Of a stretch of DNA of 13,243 bases, positions 9,001 to 13,243 are shown piece by piece. Each line of letters opens with the position of its first letter. Positions within the stretch are counted from its first letter, which is position 1. This DNA comes from Goniomonas avonlea. Taxonomy: Eukaryota > Cryptophyceae > Goniomonadida > Goniomonadaceae. The stretch lies in contig QUTJ01031598.1 in the NCBI GenBank assembly GCA_003573635.1, positions 1-13,243 on the forward strand, written 5' to 3'. Position numbers and translations under genes: made by a program. A model generated the notes under the pieces. The model made no database searches. It was given only the letters and a program-made list of their open reading frames with translations, and was not told the DNA's origin.

Positions 9001-12000
9001 GCGGCGCTATCCCTGTGAAAGGGTTGGTCAGCAGGCGGAGAACGCCCACTCGTGTCGAGTGACCCCACGTCGTCGTGGCCAATCGTGTCGAGAGCGATAG
9101 AGGAAACATGCGGATCACCATGACGAGAACTTGCATGTATAAACATTTAAAACGTGCTGGCATGTAACAGGAAACTTGCGGATCACCATGCTTCACAAGA
9201 AATACAAGCAACAATCCTCCATTAGGGCTCGGTGTCGCAACCCCGTTGCGTTTCTTCACCGACGCGCACGCTCACTCAAAGACCCAAACCTGATCAAGTT
9301 GTCTGCTGGGACGTTTGCCCTTGCTTAAGGTTTTCAAGATGGGAAGAGAGAAAGAGAAGTCTCACAAAATCGTGACAACAGGGGCAGATGGACACACCAT
9401 TGTCGCGTTGGAGAGCTCCCATCACGTAGATCGACGTGGCTCCAAACCGCTGATACCGCTCCAAAGAGCCCTGGCGCCCTGATTAAAAAAGGGCTGCAGC
9501 CTGGGTGATAAGCTGGGGCTAAAGGCGAGGACAAGACTTGAAAGCTTGACAGCGTATGGTCCCAACCTTGACTGTGTAAAAGCTCCCTCTTTCGCTCAGC
9601 ACTTTTGTCTCACGGTGCCAGCGCGCGTCCTCCACGTCCGCCCAGGTCTCGTGCAGTACCTGGAGTGCGCGTGAGTGCTGACGCGTTCCGAACTTTCCTA
9701 ATCGTCCGGCACGTTGGAGCGCAACGCAATAACATGCTCTGCGCTCGAGAACGAACCGCCCGCAGATCTGAGAAATGGAAATCCGACTTCGGTAGATGTC
9801 AGGTATTTGCCCAGATATGAACACACGCTTTCTCGCGCGGTCTCTCACTCACACGCGCACCACACATGCACTTCCTTCGAGCAAGACTCGGAAACTACTT
9901 GTGGTGAGACTGACCTCCTCACGCATATTCACTTGGACAAGGAAGCGACCTTGGTAGTATCCACCAGCAGGAGACCTGACCGCCGCAGGCAACTGGTCAC
10001 ATCCTGCCAGGGAGACCGTCTCAACGTCAATCGATCAGGGCTGAAATCGCGACGAGCACCCACCACCGCCATCACTGTCATCCCACCACCACCGCTATCT
10101 ATCACCCCATCCTCCACCACCACTATCATCGTCATCCCCCCTGGCATCACGATGGCCGTTACCTGCATCAAGTGGAGCTTGCTGTGGCGGTGCTGGTAGT
10201 CGGGGTGGTGGTGGTGTTGTTGCTGGAGACTGTCATCGTGGTGGCAGGGTGACACGCCCTGGTGGTGTTGTAGCTATAGGTGACGGTCGTCGTGGTGCAG
10301 CCACCACCGCCATCGCCACCACGACCGCCACCAACACCGCCACCACAGCACGACATGGCCGCATGACAGGATGAAACAAGATGGGACATGCGCACCGAGT
10401 CGGACCAGGCGCCAGTCGTAAAAGCCACAGCGTGTAAACTCCCCGAGAGACAGAGAGACGCCATCCGGTGTGACAGTTGGCATGTACAGTGTGCCTCGAT
10501 ATGCACCCTGAATAGAAATAACGTTAGCGTGTGGAAGTGGGCGGGGCCTTCGCCACTCTCTAATGGAGGAAGTAAAATTTCATGAAAGTGGTGGTATGTC
10601 ACGGTCCCTTTGGCTCCCACTTATTCTCCACCACTGAAGCCATTTCACAATGTCGGGCTAGAATTTAGCTCAATAGGGTGTTTTCTGCGCTCTTTGTTGC
10701 AAGCACATTCCCTTGGCTGCGGTTTCGTGTTTCCGTGAGAAAGGTGTGTCGTGGCCAGGTATGCTGAGTACAGCGTGCGGTTGCAGCAATCCCCTCCCAC
10801 CCACCCCCTCCTATTCTCCGCTCCCATCCTCACCCACCCCCGCACCCTTTCCTTTGCTCCTCACCCCCTGCCCCCGAGGTGCTGCTCAGGCAGTGGGGGT
10901 CTGTTCTGATAGAGGGGGTGTTCTGGTAGTGGGGGCGTTCTGTCATGGAGTCCGTTCTGGGAGCAGCGGAGTGGAGGTGTTGAGATGCCCATGAAGAGGT
11001 GACGAGGTGGTGTGGGGCTGGCCTTTGGTTGCTAAATCACCTCGACGGTCCAGAGAGGAGCCGACGCTTGGGAGCACACAAGCAGGACGCGGATATCACC
11101 CAGCCCACTCTCTGCTTGCTGGAACCCGCTGGCAGGTGTTGGGACAGTGATCTGGCCCTCCTCTCCCAGGAAGCACAATTGCACCTGCAATGAATCGTGA
11201 GCATCATGCTGGACGGGGGACAACATGGTTTGGATCCTCTGTGTTGTGCATGTCACGGCAACAAATATCGTAGCATAACACCCGCTGTTGCAGATGTGCG
11301 CAAGTGACCTTTGCACTCGGTACTCTAGAGCCACACTTCACGTGTGGCACTTTTCGTTTGACTGACGTGTGTGTGAGGTGTCAGTGCTTGACAGGTGGCG
11401 GCGCTGCGCACGCCCGCTGCCCGCACTTGTTTCTCACATTTTCACAGCCGCATTCCACACTCACATTCGCACTTGCGTCACACTACAGTTGCATTTCAGT
11501 GAGTTTCTCCTTTTTTCAAAAGCAGCCTGAAAACTCCCAGGCAGGCACAAGGCAAGAAAACCTATTTGCCGTTTCATCGCGGTATCAGTACAGACAGTGA
11601 CTACAATAAGCCAAATTCACCCATGTTTCGATGTTTCGTGGCATCCGTCATACCCAGGTTGAGTACTGGGAGACCGACGAGACAATTCACAGTTCGCACC
11701 TCGAGCGGAGCTTCCCACTGCCAGTCTGTACCGTCGTAAAGGCAATTAAGTCTCGCCACGGCCCAGTCACGGATATCCTGCGGATGCATGACCACCAAAC
11801 GGAGTCGTAAATTTTTAATCTAATTTCCGGAGCAATCTCCGTGGTTCGGTGAGAACAAGGTGATTATTGTATCCCCATGACGATTTCGCGCAGTTGTCGG
11901 AAACTGGCGGTCGTACTGGAGTTGGGCAATGGCGGTGTGGTGGTCGTCGTCATACATTGTGGATGGGTGGAGTGGTCATATTGTGGATGGGTGGTCAGGT

Positions 12001-13243
12001 TCAAAGAAGGCAGGTACCTGGAGAGTGTGGCCCAGGCAAGCAATCAGCAGTTGCTCCAGACGCCCAGTCGCCTGGGAATCGTCGAGCCTTCCAAAGGGTT
12101 AGCGAGAAGATCGGAGGAGGACGCGCGCGGTAGAGGGGGGGGGAGGGTGAGAAGGAGCGTGACTGACCATATTAATTCACATGCAACCGCGTCGAGAGCA
12201 GTAATCGCGGCGCGGTTAGCGTGCTCGTCGCGGGAGGCCAGTAACTCCACGTACTCGTCCCATCGACTGTGTGTGATTGTGCTAGCAACCGCCGCCTATT
12301 GTCAATTGTCAGTTGCGTGGGTGTTGTGCTCAAGTTCAATCGGATTTACCTGATAGCGGTGCCAGACGGCCAAGGAAGGGGGTCGCAGTGTGACTGCTTC
12401 CTTGTGGTGAACTGAAGTCGCGAATACGAACAAATCCTAGCGCCAAGGTGTTATTTGCCTGGCTGGGGGGTGATAGTGTGCATAGTGGTTCCCACCTGCA
12501 TGAAACAGCATATGTGCTGATCCAACAGGCCCCTAGACCGCATCGCGAACAGCAACAGCTCTAGATCCATATGCAGTAACACGCCCGCATCTTCAAGATC
12601 CATTTCTGAACGCATCTCTCTGGGCAGAAAGAGTGGGTGTGTCGTAACTTGGTAGATTTCAGGGAACGACTCACGCTGGGACCGCAGGGGGCGTGTAGGT
12701 GTTCAATTCAGACTGCTGGCGACTAGAGTCACCCCAGTACAAGAGCAATGTGACAGTCTTCACGCCCATAGGGAGCTTCAACTCTCCGCACTTGATTATG
12801 ATGGTGTGGAGGTACACAACCACTGAGGTCCAGTCCATGTCCGTGCCCTCCACGAGTGGCTCCGTCTTGAGAGCGGGATCAGAAAAATCAGTGTTTGCAT
12901 CTTTGAACGATCCTCGAAGAATGAAATGGGCTGCTTCTTCCGCTCGCTTGCGGATATGCTGGCCTTCTGGGCTGCTGAACGATGCACCCGGTGCGGCTTT
13001 GATCGCTTCGATCACATCGTTGTCGACGGTCAACTTTGCAAAAACAACAACAGGCACTTGAATAGAGACATTCGCCGGGTTGGCAAGTTTATCAGCCGAC
13101 GTCAACTTAGTTAGACTTCGCGTCTTCTGCATTGTTCCAAAGTGAGCCAGCCTCAGTGGTGGCGAGTTTGGTGGTTCTGCTAACTTGACGAGTTCCGAAT
13201 CCGCGCCAACCGTCAAGTGGTTTTGACCGGAAAAAATCCGAGT
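1..13243 (-). CDS. Giant GH13-GT5 alpha-glucan synthase-like gene, ~38 exons, partial at both ends
   Basis: Exons in transcript order: 13243-12675, 12619-12496, 12411-12350, 12266-12168, 12087-12018, 11819(or 11915)-11621, 11324-11041, 10507-10396, 10003-9915, 9659-9567, 9470-9398, 9012-8964, 8745-8650, 8282-8138, 7972-7826, 7666-7524, 7407-7287, 7120-6959, 6831-6763, 6658-6569, 6419-6354(or 6325), 5754-5656, 5505-5407, 5228-5140, 4954-4861, 4740-4593, 4486-4344, 4162-4030, 3807-3702, 3529-3446, 3170-2994, 2918-2765, 2577-2471, 2243-2135, 1883-1674, 731-626, 447-361, 235-116. Every intron has GT..AG ends, and exon phases agree at the junctions. The product joins an unknown N-terminus, an amylase-like GH13 domain and a GT5 starch/glycogen synthase domain, the order seen in fungal Ags1-type alpha-glucan synthases. 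The expected role is alpha-glucan synthesis from a nucleotide-sugar. Weakest areas: exons 6, 19, 21-22 and 30-31. The first exon is open to the window edge, so the start lies outside or is the ATG at 13132. Confidence 0.85.
116..2577 (-). CDS. GT5 starch/glycogen synthase domain, N-terminal half (exons 33-38)
   Basis: This is the best-recognised part. Exon 33 (2577-2471) gives NNLGPVVLVCPELGKW. Exon 34 (2243-2135) gives STVGGLGVMVDELSQGLADL and then VDIYIISPYYERNRK, which is the nucleotide-sugar binding start of GT5 enzymes (usual motif KxGGL, here TVGGL). Exon 35 (1883-1674) gives GETDYLKRDSIHHKFNVSV, GVHAGLVAGVKLFFVHN and FFPTPYPGG. Exon 36 (731-626) gives GIVPALIVTNDWFAGLVPAY, matching the HAHDW strand. 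Exon 37 (447-361) gives TTFFHLVHNLAEDYEGRIFP, the THN(L/I)xxQG region. Exon 38 (235-116) gives LMDPYWARRILNPSRCALLT. The domain normally transfers glucose from ADP- or UDP-glucose to an alpha-glucan end. The C-terminal half with the ExxxxxxxE retaining motif lies past position 1. All phases agree (2, 0, 0, 1, 1, 1 at the exon ends). Confidence 0.9.
741..1038. repeat. Degenerate minisatellite with GAGCCTG(T/G)TGCATGTC core
   Basis: About seven diverged copies on the plus strand, with cores near 759, 798, 823, 850, 890, 967 and 1022. Several are followed by CATGTT and GAGAAGTT/ACATG. Copy spacing varies between about 25 and 75 bp, so the unit is compound. It ends immediately before the exon 36 acceptor. 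Confidence 0.75.
1049..1064. repeat. 16-bp perfect palindrome
   Basis: GCACCACCGGTGGTGC equals its own reverse complement. It is intronic, with no known protein site recognised. Confidence 0.85.
1183..1263. repeat. Direct repeat pair, 21 bp identical, period 60
   Basis: Plus-strand 1183-1203 and 1243-1263 are identical, starting GACAGGCTTGTG. Similarity continues a further ~14 bp with a few changes. It is intronic. Confidence 0.85.
2765..4740 (-). CDS. Inter-domain region between GH13 and GT5 (exons 26-32)
   Basis: Seven exons of no recognised domain. Exon 26 (4740-4593) has YVLLPRIKRVGQPW and CTLSVLDEPFVTALQLSH. Exon 27 (4486-4344) has ELIESAAYITLPAFKSAFFL. Exon 28 (4162-4030) has QTNQQDGWVGVNHSLVKEM. 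Exon 29 (3807-3702) has LRFRQALHELASC. These four are well supported, by phase and composition. Exon 30 (3529-3446) reads NANVYSSMPVTDWSIDRF, then TAA, then HGTNLRA. Exon 31 (3170-2994) contains one TAG and an 18-nt C run giving a proline stretch, yet has the phase needed at both ends. Exon 32 (2918-2765) has SSVLYHLSLRTNQDYAVLSL. If TAR is not sense here, exons 30-31 need different boundaries. The TAA of exon 30 lies in a CTAAC string like the branch points of this gene. Confidence 0.65.
3049..3066. repeat. G18 homopolymer (C18 on the sense strand) within exon 31 or at a splice acceptor
   Basis: Read through in frame, it encodes prolines and keeps the phase needed by exon 32. Read as a polypyrimidine tract, it ends in CAG and would be an acceptor with an exon starting at 3046. 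Length errors here would change the frame. Confidence 0.8.
3892..3920. repeat. G10-(TG)3-G12 run in intron 28
   Basis: G10 at 3892-3901, a short TG alternation, then G12 at 3909-3920 on the plus strand. On the transcript it is a C-run inside the intron between exon 28 and exon 29. Confidence 0.85.
4304..4354. repeat. Duplicated 5' splice site of exon 27
   Basis: The plus-strand 14-mer at 4341-4354, which spans the end of exon 27 and its donor, is repeated exactly at 4304-4317. In transcript sense both copies read CTTAGTCGAG followed by GTG. The upstream copy keeps the reading frame. Using the downstream copy would add 37 nt and shift the frame. Confidence 0.75.
4861..5754 (-). CDS. C-terminal part of the amylase-like region (exons 22-25)
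   Basis: Exon 22 (5754-5656) reads WEEHHRRMVGPEWGFDLSRI and then SEHYTHRAQLRQ. Exon 23 (5505-5407) reads VLVHGHMKCLNALCENSVCD and ends FAFCRFLK, which resembles the last barrel helices of GH13 proteins, where the chain length and housekeeping loops end. Exon 24 (5228-5140) contains RIALIAINLENAPRRFHFDL, a pattern typical of the first strands of the all-beta amylase C-terminal domain. Exon 25 (4954-4861) continues it (YEVFEVIGSGAPVFLHH). Phases are 0, 0, 2, 0 at the exon ends and link cleanly to each other and to exon 26. The join to exon 21 is unresolved, because a further small exon may lie in 6324-5755. The domain assignment is by pattern only. Confidence 0.75.
5281..5304. repeat. (CG)n followed by G13 in intron 23
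   Basis: Alternating CG from 5281 runs into G13 at 5292-5304. The first part can adopt Z-DNA; the second is a C-run on the transcript, upstream of the exon 24 acceptor. Confidence 0.85.
5755..6353 (-). other. Unresolved stretch between exons 21 and 22 (intron, possibly with one more exon)
   Basis: Exon 21 may end at 6354 (GTAAAA donor, phase 0) and join exon 22 directly. Alternatively it ends at 6325 (GTACGC, phase 2), which needs an extra exon. The segment 6204-6132 is phase-compatible: a CACAG acceptor, 73 nt, reading GGRESRPTGTSVDPRLLARY, and a GTACGT donor. A very strong acceptor tract (TTTTTCCTCAG, transcript sense, at about 5944-5934) has no obvious matching exon. Beyond these I see nothing else in the stretch. 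Confidence 0.45.
6325..10003 (-). CDS. GH13 alpha-amylase-like barrel (exons 9-21)
   Basis: Thirteen exons encode a recognisable (beta/alpha)8 alpha-amylase-family domain. In order: GGYYQGRFLVQVNMREE and HETWADVEDARW (exons 9-10); TSIYVMGALQRDNG (11); FERGDASPLAV (12), the usual entry to the barrel; LNFRVFVDSLCRVSAS (13-14, conserved region I position); HYGTDGTYVHWVDTVLLNYR (14); FDIDGVRMDNATAWP (15, region II, with the nucleophile Asp in RMDNA); TFLADCRAGSEKN (17, region III position); SSSHDTQYPAF (20, region IV His-Asp). The region I Asn-His pair is absent and region III has Asp where the family has Glu, so hydrolytic activity is doubtful. In GH13-GT5 fusions such as fungal Ags1 this domain is thought to handle primers or transfer glucan rather than digest starch. 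Exon 19 depends on a run of 11 G. The donor of exon 21 may be at 6354 or 6325. Confidence 0.85.
6496..6520. repeat. 7-bp tandem repeat (GCACCAC x3.5) in intron 20
   Basis: Three perfect units at 6496-6502, 6503-6509 and 6510-6516 plus a partial fourth on the plus strand, inside the intron between 6658-6569 and 6419. Confidence 0.85.
8283..8649 (-). other. Intron 13 (367 nt) with a long polypurine tract on the sense strand
   Basis: GTGAGC donor, CTGCTGACTCACGCAG acceptor with a CTGAC branch-like motif. Exons 13 and 14 join as VDSLCR/VSASRPHRKYRN with phase 2, so no exon is needed between them. The middle is an almost pure C/T tract on the plus strand. Confidence 0.7.
8313..8483. repeat. ~170-bp homopyrimidine-rich tract (plus strand)
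   Basis: The tract is built of CTCC, CCCT, TTCC and CTCTCT units with few purines and ends in a (CT)n stretch at 8465-8480. It is a candidate triplex (H-DNA) forming sequence. In the transcript it is GA-rich. Confidence 0.75.
9013..9397 (-). other. Intron 11 (385 nt)
   Basis: GTGTGT donor and TTTCACAG acceptor with CTGACC upstream. Phase 1 on both sides. The only internal structure I see is a 22-bp direct repeat pair at 9101 and 9169. A long minus frame crosses it but does not match the neighbouring exon phases. Confidence 0.6.
9101..9190. repeat. 22-bp direct repeat pair inside intron 11
   Basis: Plus-strand 9101-9122 and 9169-9190 are identical except for one A/T difference (core GCGGATCACCATG). 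The spacing is 68 bp. Confidence 0.8.
10004..10395 (-). other. Intron 8 (392 nt), triplet-repeat rich
   Basis: GTGCGC donor, GGCAG acceptor. The interior is dominated by alternating CCA- and GGT-rich blocks (see the repeat entry). It is open in two minus frames for long stretches only because of the triplet composition, so I do not call it coding. Phase 1 on both sides requires its removal. Confidence 0.65.
10053..10347. repeat. Alternating (CCA)n / (GGT)n imperfect triplet blocks
   Basis: On the plus strand, CCA/TCA-rich sequence (10053-10142) is followed by GGT-rich sequence (10189-10298) and again by CCA-rich sequence (10301-10347). The opposite orientation of neighbouring blocks allows long imperfect foldback pairing. 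A 13-base string at 10065-10077 recurs at 495-507 in intron 36. Confidence 0.7.
10396..11915 (-). CDS. Region preceding the GH13 barrel (exons 6-8), probably beta-rich
   Basis: Exon 6 ends at 11621 and contains IKNLRLRLVVMHPQDIRDW and LNCLYDGTDWQWEAPL. Its start is either 11819 (the AG of a TAG used as acceptor) or 11915 (a CAG acceptor, with that TAG read in frame); both are phase 0. Exon 7 (11324-11041) is open throughout and ends in LLVCSQASAPLWTVE; an internal 45-nt GT..AG segment could be spliced out. Exon 8 (10507-10396) carries GVSLSLGEFTRCGFYDWRLV, whose FYDWR motif reads like the last strand of an accessory beta-sandwich just before an amylase barrel. That last point is inference from position and pattern, not an alignment. 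The intron after exon 7 is long (533 nt) and no phase-compatible exon is needed inside it. Confidence 0.65.
10508..11040 (-). other. Intron 7 (533 nt), G-rich on the sense strand
   Basis: It has a GTGATT donor and a TATTCAG acceptor, preceded by GCTAACG, a good branch point, 16 nt upstream (GTTAG at 10523-10527 on the plus strand). It differs from most introns of the gene in being G-rich, not C-rich, on the transcript. The plus strand at 10791-10878 is nearly all C and T, and 10892-10963 holds a short tandem repeat. I found no exon that must be placed inside it, since exons 7 and 8 are both phase 0 at this junction. Confidence 0.6.
10892..10963. repeat. Imperfect ~20-bp minisatellite in intron 7
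   Basis: About four degenerate copies of a unit built on a G5 run followed by GTTCTG. The cores are at 10892-10909, 10911-10926, 10928-10945 and 10948-10963. Confidence 0.6.
12018..13243 (-). CDS. N-terminal region (exons 1-5), unrecognised
   Basis: Five exons give about 308 codons with no domain I can name. Exon 1 (13243-12675) is the largest. It stays open to the right edge and has its first in-frame ATG at 13132-13130 (reading MQKTRSLTKL), so about 37 codons before it are either coding or 5' UTR. It contains alternating hydrophobic strands (VPVVVFAKLTV; VVVYLHTIIIKC; VKTVTLLLYW) that suggest a beta-sandwich, followed by acidic helical stretches in exon 2 (AEMRSEMDLEDAG, then LELLLFAM). 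Exons 4 and 5 are helical (WDEYVELLASRDEHANRAA; RLEQLLIACLGHTLQ). No signal peptide or clear membrane segment is visible. Phases run 2, 0, 2, 2, 0 at the five exon ends and join without a stop. The protein connection to the downstream amylase-like part is inferred from phase continuity alone. Confidence 0.7.

Noticed and set aside
8876-9259. 127-codon minus frame across intron 11
   Set aside because: Only 9012-8964 fits the GH13 sequence and flanking phases; the rest is intron containing a direct repeat.
10168-10620. 150-codon minus frame with His/Thr-rich text
   Set aside because: It is out of frame with exon 8 and extended by the GGT/CCA triplet blocks.
10645-10845. Minus frame in intron 7
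   Set aside because: Low-complexity G-rich sequence, not needed for phase continuity.
1-13243. CRISPR array, tRNA, rRNA, transposon or viral element
   Set aside because: The repeats are few, diverged and intronic. I saw no transposase, integrase, reverse transcriptase or structural RNA pattern.

Overview
The window reads as nuclear DNA of an intron-rich, moderately GC-rich unicellular eukaryote. Evidence: the minus strand carries one long chain of short exons (about 49-570 nt) joined by GT..AG introns whose phases match from one exon to the next. No prokaryotic operon, ribosome binding site, tRNA, rRNA or mobile element is visible. I cannot name the lineage.

Almost the whole window is one gene on the minus strand, running from beyond the right edge (5' side) to beyond the left edge (3' side). 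I resolve about 38 exons, with roughly 4.9 kb of coding sequence and about 1,640 codons. In transcript order: (1) 13243-12018, an unrecognised N-terminal region; (2) 11915-10396, further N-terminal sequence, probably beta-rich; (3) 10003-6354, a glycoside hydrolase family 13 (alpha-amylase-like) barrel; (4) 5754-4861, the end of the amylase-like part and a beta-rich tail; (5) 4740-2765, an inter-domain region with a proline-rich, poorly resolved stretch; (6) 2577-116, the N-terminal half of a glycosyltransferase family 5 (starch/glycogen synthase) domain. The second GT5 half lies off the left edge. The GH13-then-GT5 order is that of fungal alpha-glucan synthases (Ags1/Mok type), so the likely product is a very large alpha-glucan synthase-like enzyme. 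Whether it is membrane-bound cannot be judged here.

The points that deserve attention are: up to three in-frame TAG/TAA codons in otherwise phase-consistent exons (a possible UAR=Gln code, though splicing alternatives exist); changed catalytic-motif residues in the GH13 part and in the GT5 KxGGL loop; a duplicated 5' splice site; and introns full of C-runs, minisatellites and polypurine or triplet tracts. All exon limits are by-eye predictions.
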